Source: Pseudisothecium myosuroides
Lineage: Eukaryota > Streptophyta > Bryopsida > Hypnales > Lembophyllaceae
Direction of reading: 5' to 3'
DNA: 64,000 nucleotides
NCBI GenBank assembly: GCA_951799445.1
Contig: OX637287.1
Location: forward strand, 47,459,724 to 47,523,723
Part shown: piece by piece, positions 11,503 to 23,100 of the stretch
Numbering within the stretch: the stretch's first letter is position 1
Layout of the letters: every line of letters starts with the position of its first letter
Program-made: the position numbers and the translations under genes
Notes under the pieces: generated by a model
The model's database searches: none
What the model saw: the letters and a program-made list of their open reading frames with translations, nothing else
Told to the model about the DNA's origin: nothing

Positions 11503-12218
11503 ACAAGTTTTTCAGCACATTGCAGGATTAGATTTTTTGACTTTGAACATTTTTAACTTAAAATTTTTGCACTATAGAGTTTTGAGCTTTTAATCTTTAT
11601 AGTGGATAATTGAGTTGAGAGTCGAGGAAAAAAAAAACTCAAAAAAACTTAATTATCATTCTTAAAAAAATTGTTAAGTAGAAGTAGGTACAAGATAGAA
11701 AGAAAATCTAAAATATTAATATCATTTAGATGGAATTAAAATGCACTAATCCCAATGGTGAGATTGTTCTAGCAAGTAAACTAAACCATGAAAAAAAAAA
11801 TTGAAAAATTTGAAAAATTGCATTCAAAAATAAATCCTACAAGTTATTTTTTTCAAGAAAATGCTCTAACTGCCCGAAAAATAAGAATGTCCATAACTTT
11901 CTCATAACTAATCCAAATGAAATGAATCAAAGCTTTTCAGATAGGCAAAAATATAATCAATGAGAAAAAAAATTCAAAAAATTCAAAAAAAGAATGCAAA
12001 TTTTTTTTGCTGCCCGCCGTCCCCGTGTTTTGAGCTTATTTGGTCACAACTATTGTTCTCGGGCACCAATTGTGAAAAAAATTATATTCCCACAAAGCTT
12101 ATCAATTTTTCTATCTTCAAAAAAAATTTCAAAAAATCAAGATAAAAATTCAGCCCGTAGGTACTTGCCCAAAGTCCCATTTGTCCGTTGAACGGACACT
12201 TGGTCCTTTAGGGGTTAA
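11503..12218 (+). mobile_element. 5'-truncated TTAA-type element
   Basis: This is homologous to the complete element at 56181-57102: both share GAGATTGTTCTAGCAA, the GCCCGCCG block and a right end TTGGTCCTTTAGGGG followed by TTAA (12215-12218). The left terminus is missing. It is non-coding and non-autonomous. Confidence 0.7.
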
Positions 12219-12329
12219 AAGACATTTCACTACGATGGATGAAGTCAAAGAGATAAAAAAACCCACTCTAGGTAGTGGACATCCATGGATTTTCTATAAT
12301 TAACTTGGGAAGCGAGGTTTTAACTATAT

Positions 12330-12480
12330 ATATATTACATATAATTAAATCTAATGAAAGTCAAAATAAAAGATAACACTGTGAAAGGGGGATAAAGAAA
12401 AACCTATGATCATTGAAAAGGACCGTTACTTACTGGCAGTTCGGGCTTCGAAAATTAGGGTTAGGGTTCGGCGCCGTTTT
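12330..12480 (+). promoter_or_regulatory. putative promoter of snoRNA cluster with telo-box
   Basis: A TATATATATATTA tract near 12328-12342 is followed at 12455-12468 by TTAGGGTTAGGGTT, the telo-box (interstitial telomere motif) that commonly marks promoters of plant snoRNA, ribosomal-protein and translation-factor genes. Its position 170 bp ahead of the first snoRNA fits a pol II promoter for a polycistronic precursor. The exact start site is inferred. Confidence 0.5.
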
Positions 12481-12636
12481 CTCAACCTCATCACTATGTA
12501 AACCGGCGTCGCTCTGTCTCTCTCATGTGTTCATGCCTTCTGTTTGTTGTAAGGTCTTGCTTGTTAAGGAGTCGTCTTCTAGGTCCTGTTCTGTCATTTC
12601 GCACATGTAGTGTTGTTGAGTGATCCGAGAAATTAT

Positions 12637-12716
12637 CGCAAAGGATGACTTGCAGATTCTTAGTCGGATTCCCTCCGATGCGAAAGCAAATGACGCCACC
12701 CTGCGCTTCTGATGTG
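12637..12716 (+). ncRNA. candidate C/D-box snoRNA (25S guide)
   Basis: Box C-like AGGATGA lies at 12642-12648 and box D CTGA at 12709-12712. A 4-bp terminal stem, CGCA (12637-12640) with TGTG (12713-12716), includes a G-T pair. The stretch AGTCGGATTCCC at 12662-12673, just before a D'-like CCGA, is complementary to GGGAATCCGACT of plant 25S rRNA as I recall it. Box C departs from consensus at one base. It is the first member of the cluster. Confidence 0.5.
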
Positions 12717-12758
12717 TTTGTCCGAGAGTTTGCTGATACATTGAAATTGCTTTCGAGC

Positions 12759-12857
12759 AGACTGCTATGAGGATTCACAGCTCCCTCTACTGAATAACAG
12801 TGAGGACACTGCTTGGCATGAATCGAACCTAATACCATAGCCGACTCTGAGCAGTCT
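12759..12857 (+). ncRNA. C/D-box snoRNA (18S guide), copy A
   Basis: A perfect 7-bp terminal stem, AGACTGC (12759-12765) with GCAGTCT (12851-12857), brackets box C ATGAGGA (12767-12773), D' CTGA (12790-12793), C' GTGAGGA (12800-12806) and box D CTGA (12847-12850). GCTCCCTCT before D' is antisense to AGAGGGAGC of 18S rRNA, and GAATCGAACC is antisense to GGTTCGATTC a few bases upstream in the same 18S segment. Pairing by the D+5 rule would place 2'-O-methylation on a G in AGAGGG. A near-identical paralogue follows at 12890. Confidence 0.7.
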
Positions 12858-12889
12858 TATTATCTTTTGAGTCGTTTTAAGTTTGTTAA

Positions 12890-12995
12890 CGGAGTTTGCG
12901 ATGAGGATGCACAGCTCCCTCTACTGAATAATAGTGAGGACACCGCTTGGCATGAATCGAACCATAATACCATGGCCGACACTGAGCATTCTCCG
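12890..12995 (+). ncRNA. C/D-box snoRNA (18S guide), copy B
   Basis: Paralogue of copy A with the same boxes (ATGAGGA 12901-12907, box D CTGA 12982-12985) and the same 18S-complementary segments. The terminal stem differs: CGGAG-TT-TGC on the 5' side pairs with GCA-TT-CTCCG on the 3' side (12890-12899 with 12986-12995). Conserved guides plus independently maintained terminal pairing argue for function. Confidence 0.7.
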
Positions 12996-13035
12996 TGACA
13001 TACGTTTCTTCGAAATGTTTTTAGGGTTAGTCGCC

Positions 13036-13123
13036 GGGATATGAGGATACTTTCCCCGAATGATCGACTCTGATTCTATCTATGCGTTTTTGCTCGAAAG
13101 AGCCAAGCCAGAAATCTGATCCC
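13036..13123 (+). ncRNA. candidate C/D-box snoRNA
   Basis: GGGA (13036-13039) pairs with TCCC (13120-13123). Between them lie ATGAGGA (13041-13047, the same variant box C as copies A and B), an internal CTGA (13070-13073) and box D CTGA (13116-13119). No confident rRNA target was found. It is supported mainly by position within the cluster and by the box and stem arrangement. Confidence 0.45.
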
Positions 13124-13160
13124 TAAGTTAGTTTTTTAAGTGAGGTTCATTGATAATGAT

Positions 13161-13282
13161 AGTCGGTGATGATAAACTTCTAGGCTTGTTTCTCAAACAT
13201 TCGCAGTGGCCGCCTAAAGCTTTCGCCCTGCCGGGCTTGAGAGCTAATGCAGCTTCCAAACCTTCCTTGGATATCTGAGACT
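13161..13282 (+). ncRNA. U14: U14 C/D-box snoRNA, copy 1
   Basis: Box C GTGATGA is at 13166-13172 and box D CTGA at 13275-13278, with terminal stem AGTC/GACT. It carries the two U14 hallmarks: ACATTCGCAGT (domain A, pairs with 18S and is needed for pre-18S processing) and CCTTCCTTGGAT before box D (pairs with ATCCAAGGAAGG of 18S and guides 2'-O-methylation of the C there). ATGCAGCTT-like sequence lies between them as in other U14s. Length is 122 nt. The base two upstream of box D is A where other U14s have G (GGATATCTGA). Confidence 0.92.
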
Positions 13283-13545
13283 TACTGCCGAGTAGATTGT
13301 ATCGATGAGACGATAATTAGTGTTTTCCTCTCGTGAAAACATGGTGGAATTATTTTTTCTGAACTCTAATAGTTTTTTATATTTTATGTTTGTCGAGTAT
13401 TTTGCAATTCTCGTCGCGACTAATGCTAATGCAAGTGACGCGCTAACCTGGGTCTTTGATAAGTACCTCGAGGATTTACGAAGTCACGTGTTCATTCTAT
13501 GTGTTTCTGAATTTCTCTTCAGACTGTTTGTCAATGGAAGTTGAT

Positions 13546-13677
13546 GCCAGAGTCGGTGATGATAACTCCTTAGGCTTGTTTCTCAAACATTCGCAGTGGC
13601 CGCCTAAAGCTTTCGCCCTGCCGGGCTTGAGAGCTGATGCAGCTTCCAAACCTTCCTTGGATATCTGAGACTCTGGC
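13546..13677 (+). ncRNA. U14: U14 C/D-box snoRNA, copy 2
   Basis: Nearly identical to copy 1 across the body, with box C at 13556-13562 and box D at 13665-13668. It has a longer perfect 9-bp terminal stem, GCCAGAGTC (13546-13554) with GACTCTGGC (13669-13677). Both the 18S processing element and the 18S methylation guide are present. Tandem U14 copies in one cluster are known from maize and other plants. Confidence 0.93.
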
Positions 13678-13777
13678 ACTTGTAATGATTTTGGTGCGCG
13701 TCTATTAAGCTTTTGGTCTGTTTGTGTGCAAATTCTTTCGGTGTCTTAGTCTGTATCTTTCTTGGGTCTTTTTGTTT

Positions 13778-13867
13778 ACAGCGATGATTAGAAAATACCC
13801 GCGCTTCTGAGGGGCAACCCACTGAAGTCAAAGGGATATAACGGTTGAATTTCTTCAGATGAGCTGT
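13778..13867 (+). ncRNA. C/D-box snoRNA (double 25S guide)
   Basis: Stem ACAGC (13778-13782) with GCTGT (13863-13867). Box C variant ATGATTA at 13784-13790, D' CTGA at 13807-13810 and a variant box D ATGA at 13859-13862. Two guides point to adjacent 25S rRNA sites: TACCCGCGCTT before D' is antisense to AAGCGCGGGTA, and GGTTGAATTTCTTCA before D is antisense to TGAAGAAATTCAACC, directly upstream in the same 25S helix region. The long matches make the assignment convincing despite the imperfect boxes. Confidence 0.7.
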
Positions 13868-13897
13868 GACTGTTGGTTTAAAGTTAATTAGGTTACT

Positions 13898-13973
13898 GAG
13901 CCGATGATGACTAAAACGGAGTGAAGCTCTCGAGCCTGTGATCATTCCATTGTTGTTACACACACTGAGGTTC
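13898..13973 (+). ncRNA. C/D-box snoRNA, target unknown
   Basis: Canonical box C ATGATGA (13904-13910) and box D CTGA (13965-13968), with stem GAGCC (13898-13902) and GGTTC (13969-13973), 76 nt in all. A C'-like TGTGATC lies near 13936. I do not recognise the target of the guide before box D (TTGTTACACACA). It is the last recognisable member of the cluster. Confidence 0.65.
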
Positions 13974-14502
13974 CAGGTTCACGACTGTCGAATTTTATGT
14001 AGGTGTAGAAATTGCAACCTTACAATCTTGTAGTGTATGTGTTTTTGATGCTGTAAATCAAATTTGGAGTCATTCGTCGACCTATGATATATTGCACGAT
14101 TATATGTTTTAGGAATTTCCCGTGCAACACATTAGAGGTGAAATTCAATTTCGAAACCTACTGAAGCTTCAGAACCTGCATTCAGATACATAGACGAAAG
14201 AAAATATTATTCAGATGGTTCACTGTATTTTCTAATTGACTTTAAAATGTCAAAAAGTAGCCATATGAGGTTAAAGGATTTTTTCTCAAAACCCCAATCA
14301 ATTTATGATTTCTCAAAATCGACTCTACAATTTTTTTAAATGAATTTTTAATATGATTTTTTCTCAAAGATCTAGTGTATTTAAGGCTCATTCCCAAGAG
14401 CCTTTAACACTACAAAAAGTCAAGAATGCAATGGACATCCGTGCACAAAATCTTGGAATAGAAAAATCACATTTGCACATTTCCAAAATCAGATTTTTGA
14501 AG

Positions 14503-15419
14503 TTAACCCCTCAAGGCCTAACACGGTTTTGACAAAGGAGGTTTTCAATGAATCTTCCCGCTTTGATGTTTTTTTGCACATGGATGTGCTTGAAATTTTT
14601 AATTTTAACCGTACAAAAGTAAAGACTACTTTGTCTAGTATGCATGGAATTAATTGTAGAAAATATTGACGGTTGGATTTTTAGATTATAACAATTTTGG
14701 ATGATGAACTTTATAGGCAAAAAACGCAGCTTTTGGGGAAGAAAAACTCTAAGAAGATGAATAATGTTTTTTTTCCTCCAAAAAAAAATTGTATTGGAAT
14801 CTAAGGCAAGTGTAATATTTTTTAATTCTAAAAAATGAGAAATAAAAAACTCTCTCAATTTTGTAGACATTTTCAAACAAAAGGAGTACAAAGCCAAAAC
14901 TGACCCAATTGGATCCCTACAAAACTTATAAAAATTTACATATGTGTCAAATTTTGAAATTTAGTAACTGATATTATTAGAATATTATTTGGAACATCTT
15001 TAAAAAAATTGGAATCATTCTAATTATTTTTGTATTCTTAATTGCACCAAATTGAACCTTGTATTTTAAAAAATTGCTAAAAATATAAATTTGAATTTAT
15101 TTTCTCTAGAACCATTTTATTTGTGAAGAATAATGACTAGAAATGTCCAAGAATATGTTTTTTCCATACCTACTATTTCTTTCATTGTAAAAAAACTATG
15201 TTTGCTCCCATTTTTTGATTAGACTACATTTTCTAAACAATTTTTTAAACACTTCTCACATTGAAAATTTGAAAATCAGAAAGTGCAACAAGTTTATAAA
15301 CTTATTGCTCTACAAGTTCCTAATTTATAAAATATTGAGATTTGTTTCATCCAACCGAGAATTTGCCATTGAAAATTTGAAGAGGACACATTGCGTCCTC
15401 TTAGTCCTTGAGGGGTTAA
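14503..15419. mobile_element. TTAA-bounded non-autonomous element, 917 bp
   Basis: It begins TTAACCCCTCAAGG and ends CCTTGAGGGGTTAA, a 14-bp perfect inverted terminus including TTAA at both ends. The AT-rich interior has no transposase. TTAA duplications with CCC...GGG termini are the signature of the piggyBac superfamily. Confidence 0.7.
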
Positions 15420-17338
15420 AACTAAACTTCAAAAATAATTTTTCAAAAATATGAAGCACTAAAAATAATAATTTGGTAAGGTTTTATTTAACTTCAAAAA
15501 TTGGTGAAGGACACATTCTAAAGTACTCTCCTAAAGTATTCTCCACTAAAAGCGATCATTTAAGTGTTGGTCCTCTTTTTTCGTAGATTTCTGTGAACAA
15601 AAATATTTTTAGCTTACTTTTCAGAGAAAGAAGAATACATGTGAACTAAACACAAGGGGTTTCATATTTTTTCAAATATTTTTTATTCGCTTGAGTTTTC
15701 TAAGATTTAGGCCATAGGCACTTGTTTATGATTATTGGTCTCTCAAAATCCACTCACTTATAAGTTGTAAAGAGTTGGGACTTGGGAGAAAATCAAGGTA
15801 AATGATTGGCTTCTTCAATAGTTAATAGATTTCACTTAATTCAATCAGCGGTTAATGAGTTCCATTTAAAGAACTCCTCATGTCCATTCTATACTCAATT
15901 ATAGGATTGGTTTGAAGAGGCCAGTCGCTTTTAGAGCAGAATACCTTAGATTGACATGAAAATCTCATTACAAAAACTAAACTTCAAGGGAAAACTAACC
16001 AACAAATTTTATCGAATTTGAATACTAGATGAAGGAGGCACAAGCCTTTGAAGTTGTAGTCATCAAAATGCAATTTGGTGAATTCAAAATGAACCCGTGA
16101 ATATCGAATGGCTCCCGGAAAATCAGTATATCGTAGATTGATTTGAAAATTTTACCACACAAACTAAAAGAGAAAGCACAGATTTCTAAGTTTTATTAAA
16201 TTTGGACATCAAATGCAAAAGTTGTAACACTTCAAATTGGACTTTCAAACCATGTGGAACACTTTTGATCACTTGGGGCCCTTAGAGTTTATCCCCCAAA
16301 GAACCAAGTGTTCGGTTGGATGTTCATGAATTTTTGAGAAAGGTGTAAATACATCCCCTCTTTGTGATAATATAATTTTTTTGATCCGGTACCCAAAATT
16401 TTTTAGGCAATTTGTGCATCTTTTGCTAAAATCTTCATCAACTTTTGAAATTTGGCATAAATGTAACTATTAAAATATAGCATGAAATTTTCCAAAAATC
16501 ATCCAAAAATGATGAGTGTTCAGCCATATCACTTAACCTCCTTGCATTGTAGGGTGATTTAGAATAAGTTGGACTCCATATTTGTTTCTAAAATTTTATA
16601 TGAATGACCACTATTTCAACCTAATATAAACCAAATCTCATTTATTCAACAATTAATGTCATGGGTTGATGCAAGACTTTAATGGATCAATCTTTAAATG
16701 TTTGTGATGGGCCTATTGCCTATGAAATGATGGTGATGGAGTGATTTGTGACTACAATAGGGACTTCCACCTTTTAAATGAAAATTGATTACTAGAAGTG
16801 ATTTTCTTTGAACTTCATATTGTAACTATTTTTAGAAATATTGTGATTGTTGTAGGTGAGTAAGAGCCTAATAGGACCTGCCATTATGAATACATTGTTT
16901 ATTAGTTTTGAAGTAGTCTAGAAGTCTTTTGAGCCAATTGAGTAGCACACTTCAAAAATTCAAAATAAAATTCATACTTTGTCAAAAAATATATATTTTC
17001 AATTGCTCTTTCTATTTCTCACATTTGTCTTTATCTATTTTGTTTTCTAAAATCTCAACAATACCAACATGGCAAACTAGTCATTCTTCCAATCATAGGC
17101 CGTTTTACCTTGGTTGGAGGCATCTCTTTGAAGAAAAAATATTTTATAGTATTAGCAATTGAAAATTATGAATTTACAAAAAAGAATCAAATTTTTGGAT
17201 ATGACATATAAATATGTAATAATTATAAATTTTCAAAGTGAAAATTTTCTATACCATTTAAACCGTCCCATAGTTTGGTCATAAAACCAAAATTTAGATA
17301 ACCATCAGCCAACCAATTACAATTAAATATAGGAACAG
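15420..17338. other. AT-rich non-coding stretch
   Basis: No gene or RNA found. A degenerate TTAA-family right end (GGGGCCCTTAGAGTTTAT) near 16275-16292 suggests more decayed copies of the family. Confidence 0.4.
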
Positions 17339-17907
17339 TTTAATCCCTAGGAGATTAGAGCACATTTTTGCTATAAATGGTTAAAAATTGCTACTATTTA
17401 GATATATGAGTAACTAAAAAATAAAAGAACTTATTTGAATTTCAACCATATAAACACCCAAACAATATACTCATTCAATCCACGCGATCAAAGTTTGAAA
17501 ATCTTTTTGAAGAAAACAAATTCTTCCCCTACCTGATGGAGTCAACAAACTTTAACTTCTCCAAGAATAAGATTTTTGCACTATACAAGGGTTTTTTAAT
17601 GGACAATTGCATCATGTATTATATGAGTTACATATATATCTACCAAATTTTTAGAGGTAGATGTGGAATTTAGCAAAAGATTTTCAAACTAGCTGAACTA
17701 TCTGAGTTTCTTAGACAACATAATTTTTGATTTGGGCACTTGATAATAAAAAAAATTGTATACGCACACACTCCTTTGCTTGCTTGTGGAGTGCATGCCC
17801 ACACCTTGTATCAAAATTTCAAAAAGATTCATTGAAAATTGACATCATAGGAACTTGCTTGAATTTCAATTGCTCCTTCAACAACCACTTGGTCCTTTAG
17901 GAATTAA
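17339..17907. mobile_element. probable degenerate TTAA-family element
   Basis: The left end TTAATCCCTAGGAGATT faces the right end GGTCCTTTAGGAATTAA. The right 40 bp, with ACTTGGTCCTTTAGG, matches the element ending at 12218. Termini are diverged. Confidence 0.5.
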
Positions 17908-20127
17908 TTGCACTTTAAGGGATACTTTGAATAGAAGTCTACTTGTCATGAATAGGTACATGGACAGTTTAACCGCGAGGAATTAACAATAGTTTAAATA
18001 TAATTCACATTGGTATAATGAACATCCTATAATTGAGAATTAGTTCATACAAAATGATTTTTGTAAGGGGTGTAAAAGGAACAAAATATCCCACCCTCCT
18101 TGCAAGATTTAAATGCCTTCTTTATTTTTCTCCAGCAACTAATGACTTTGAAGAATATAACCGCATGACTGCAAATTTAAATCTTCAAGAGTTGTAGATA
18201 TTATCCAGTGGCTATGTCATGGTCCACATTGGGCAAAAGCAAAAAATTGTTTCTTTTGGTAGAAACGATTCAATAAAAGTCAACCCTTCTTGTTCAACAC
18301 CATAGAGCCTAATTGTACAATTTCAAGATGATTATTTATTTTTGGTACTCCCAAAGTAGTTTTTATTAGTAAAAAGGAGGTCTTAGAGCACCAAGCTAAA
18401 AGGTGAGAGCATGGTTCCAAAAGTCCATATAGGCACTGGGCTTCAGAACCATGTTCTTGTACCATAGTTTGGTGCTCCAACACCTCCTAACTTCCCAAAG
18501 GTGTTCCTTTGCCAAATTTTCTTCATTTCTACAATAGCCAAATTTGATTAAAAAAATTCATATATAGAATCAAAAAAATTCTTCGTCCAAAGAATGGATA
18601 AATGAAGAAACAAATTACATCATCAAAATATTTGTGATCATGTTCTTGGCACTTTCTGAAAAATGAAAAAAAGAGTTTGGATGAATTTGAAGTCTTAACA
18701 TTATATGTTTTCAATGTCCCTAAGTGTGAATTTGCCTTGAAGAATGGGTTCTATTGTCATATGCTAAGATATTGTTTCTGAACTTAAGTTAATGTTTTTT
18801 AATTATATTTGAAATTTAATCGTAAATTTTTTTACATGAGGTTATGTATTATATATGTTGTGAAAAATCTCTAATATTTTGTAAAAAATTGACATTTTTA
18901 TATTTTTTAGTAGGATAAAGTGAAATAAACTTTCTATCTAAATGTTTGTGGATTCTAGAGTCAGGTCTCTTACATTTGTACAATATAGTTTTTGAAAAAT
19001 TTCCTTTACAAATATTCTATAATTATAGGAATATAAATATATTTGACCTCAAAAAATAGATATTCCAAGTCAAATAAATATCCACTATAAACAACTAAAT
19101 AAATAAGTAAAAGTAAAAAACCACTACAATTTGAACTTAAATTTTGAGTTCAAAGGAAGAAAATATTTAGAAAATTATTTATATTCAATCTATAATTAAT
19201 TCTTGAAGGAATTTCCAATTATATTGGAAATGATTGGTTAGTGTAGTAATAGATCCAACCATATGGATATATATTCTATGGATCATATTTTACAATTTTT
19301 GTTTGAAATTTGTCATTGAATTAATCTTCTAAGTTGCACTTTATATTATGTCTTCACAATTTGAAAATGTGGACTATTCTCCAATCTTTAAGAGATAGTT
19401 TAAGGACAAAAGAGTCCACTTTGGATTTTTAGAAAATTTGGGCATGGTTTATCGACTTCATATTTGGAAATTTTTGCATCAATATTTTAGAATGGATCCT
19501 AATCATCATACTCTAAGCATGTGAAGCTTTGTTTCATGTCATTCCAATATATATTGCAAAAGTTACAATTCTTTTTTAAATTTCAATGTCAAACTAGACA
19601 AGTGAAAGTGTATTTTGAAAACATATTAGTTAATTGTATTTGAATGGATATAATGGTAACTAAACAAAAATATTTGAATCATTCTATTTTGACTAATGAG
19701 ATGAAAATATAAGGACTTTTATTTTGTGAGCAATAGAGGTTAAAAGAACATATTAATTAATTATTTAAATTAAACTTAAATTCTTTTAAAATAAAATCTA
19801 AAAACATTAGATATGTTTTGCTTACAAAATCATTCTCACCATTGAGATTCACAATTCTCAATTTCTTGTCAAACTTATTAGCAATTTGGATTTTATTTCA
19901 TTGTATACCACCTTCTTTTTATAGTTTCTTAAAACTAAATATGAAGAAGAAATTGGTGGAAAAAAATTCCACACATTTCCAGTCATTTTCCAATATTTTG
20001 AACTAAAGCTCACAAATCACAAGACACAAGTTTTTAAAAAAAAATAATGAAAGACAAAACTTGACTTTGAAAATGGCCAATAAAAACTAAATATGAAGTT
20101 AGGCACATTGTGCTTCACTAACCTTCT
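17908..20127. other. AT-rich intergenic region
   Basis: No gene, RNA or intact transposon recognised. It lies downstream of the gene that ends at 20128. Confidence 0.4.
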
Positions 20128-23100
20128 TTAAATTTTTTTCCATTTTTGTCTTGATTTTGACCTTAAAATTTCAACTCTCCTATAACTTCCTATTCTATCA
20201 TACTCACAATATTTTTCAACATTATTCCTTGTATAAGTTCTTGCACTCAAATTTGATTCTATACTTGCATCACCTTTGTCTAAATTTCTATAAGAATGTA
20301 AATGACTTGAATAGTACTTGCGTGGTTTTCTAAGTGTCTTTGATTGTAGTTGACATTGGTCACTATAATTTGGTATCTCAGAATGGGCCCTAGGCAATGC
20401 AACATATTGTTGTTGGCATTGTTCACTACAAGTCATGCATGCATTTGGATGATCTATTTGACTAGTATTTATAATCCTAGTTACTTCAGGAGGTTCATAA
20501 TTTGGAATATATTGATAGCAAGTTGTGGCGTGACCTCTAGAGGGATTGCAACAACAAGGCCTTTGATATTTGTCTTTTTCATTAGAATTATTATCATGAA
20601 TATTTGCAAATTCTTCTTCTAGCTTTTTGACTAGTTTTCTATATTCATTCTCATTGCTTACATTTCCTTTTGTTTCCTTATAATCATTGCCACGTGATAA
20701 AATATGACTTTCAATCCTTTTTACTTGAATGGGTTCTTCAAAATGAAGAATTTCAATTCCATTAGAATTTTGTTTTCTTGGACCATTATACTTGGAATTG
20801 TCATTTTTGGGTGTTATTGGAATAACAATGGGGTTAGAAATCTCTTGAGCTTGTGCAAACCATTCAGGTGTTTGTTGGCACTGTAAACTACTTGTAGAAA
20901 TCATGCAAGTATCTGGAGTAATTACTATTTTTTTTTTCAAATTTGATGAAATTGCTTTGTGTTCTTCTTGACAAGAGGCATTGGAAATTTGACTTGGCAT
21001 AACAAAATTTGCATCATCAAATAAAAATGGCATGAAAATATCGTTTTCAGCATCTTTGTATTCATGATGTTGAAATCGTATTCTCTTAGAATGAAAGAAA
21101 ATTTTATCATCTTCAATGAATTGATTTTTTTTAGAATATTGAGGTAAATTTGGCTTAAAATTTCTTAGAATACTATTATCATTACAAGCTTGATTAGAAC
21201 TTAAACATGATTCTTGTTTGAGGGAAGATAAGTTTGTATCTACATTTTTCATTGCAAATAATGGTTGGGAAGTATATTTCTTTTCAAAATTATGTTGAGA
21301 AGAGTGATGAACAACTTTTAGTTCACTATATTGATTTGATTTTTTATATAATTTTTTTCTATTGGGTTCTTCAATGTTTTGAGGATATGGATAAGGATTG
21401 CAAGGATATAATGTTTTAATGTTTTTCTTGTTAGAATCTTGTTTGGGAAGAGAATATGGATTGTAATTATACAATGTATTGACTTTTAAAGAATGTTCTT
21501 TATCGTCAGATTTAGAAGACATTGACCATTGTGTTACTTGAAGGTTTGATGTTCTTGGTGAATTATAATTGTCATATGATTTTTTCGTATACAATCTTTT
21601 GTATGTATGTGATTTTTCAGACAACAAATTGAATGATTTTTCAAAACTCTTCAATTTGAATAATTTTTCATTTTGGAAGACATCATCAATTCTATGCCTT
21701 TTATTTTTCAGAATTCCTCCATCTTCTGGTGTAATTGAATGACTGTAAGAACGAGAGTTTTCATTTTCATTGTCAATTATATTGTTCTTATTTAAGGTCT
21801 CTTTGTCATTAGTCAAGTTTGCACTCAAATTTTTTTTACTTGAATCTTTTTTTTCATTCAAGAATGAATAAGATTCCAAACTAGTTAATATTTGTTCATC
21901 AAATTTTTTTATTGATTCTTTTATAAGAGGTAAGTCTTTTAGAGGTTTTGTATCTTCTACCATTAGAGATGATGTAAAATGTGAATGAGCTATTGAATCC
22001 ATTTTGAAGCCTTTAGATTTACTTCGATTATCTAAAGACAATATCTTTAAAGCATTGTCATTATTACGTGGTGTAACTTGAAGATCTACAATATTTGGCA
22101 TTGCATTTGTTATAATAGCGTTGTTGTTAGTACTATCATTTAGTTTTGCATCATCTATGTTTGACGCACATAGATCTACTTCAAAATGTATTGAATTCAC
22201 ATATTCACTTCTATTATTAATTTCATTTTCAATATTTGTATTAAAAATTTCATTAAGATAATTGCCAAGATTATTTTGTGAAATTTTTAGTTCATTATGT
22301 TTGTTGTTTTTATTGTCACTAGAAATATCGTTTTGATAATTGCTATGATTTTGAATAGTATTTTGAAAATTTTTAAAGTTTGATTTTGAAGTATTAGATT
22401 CCAATTGATAATTTTGATATAAATCTTCCTGCTCCAACGCATTTCTTTCAGCAAGAATTTTTTTTTCTAAAATCCCATCAAATTTTGTATCAAAATTTGA
22501 TTGAATTTTATCTTTATCTTTTTCTTCAACTAAATGTTTAGATTCTTTGGTGTGGATATTTGAGACAATTTTTTCTTGAACTTTTACTATTGGCAATGAC
22601 ATTGAATTTGAACACTTATAATGTTCAACATTGTCCAATTTTTCTTTACTAATTTCCTTAGATTTTGCATCAAGTAATAGTTTTGAAGAGTTTTTGGATT
22701 CATTTCTATGACACTCGATAATTGAATGTGATAAATCTTTACTATCTTTAACACTTGCATCCATATCAAAAGTCACTACTTCTGAAGGTTTATTATGAAG
22801 AGTTTGAATTATTATATTCTTAGCATTTGTTATATTATCATCATTAATAACATCATCTTTATAATATTTAGCACTACAATTTTCAAGTTTTTTGTAATTA
22901 TTTATCACATCAATGTTAATGTCATTAGAATCAAAATCGTATTTTTGATTGTTTCCTTCACCATCTCTTGCACATGGGGATTCTATCCCGAGTAATGAGT
23001 CTGTAAATGCAATTGACTGTTGTGGAGGATGATGGGTTTTTTCATTCAAAATTTTTTCTTTAATTATATTATGACAATCATTGCCAATAGATTTTTCATT

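Noticed and set aside
12811..12830. T-loop-like GGTTCGATTC on the minus strand, suggesting a tRNA
   Set aside because: No A-box or cloverleaf; the segment is better explained as snoRNA antisense to 18S GGTTCGATTC.
12494..12838. 114-codon minus-strand frame over the snoRNA cluster
   Set aside because: It overlaps plus-strand snoRNAs whose boxes and stems explain the conservation; composition is not protein-like.
13283..13545. Possible extra snoRNA between the U14 copies (CGATGAGAC, later TTCTGA)
   Set aside because: No terminal stem could be formed and no rRNA complementarity was recognised.
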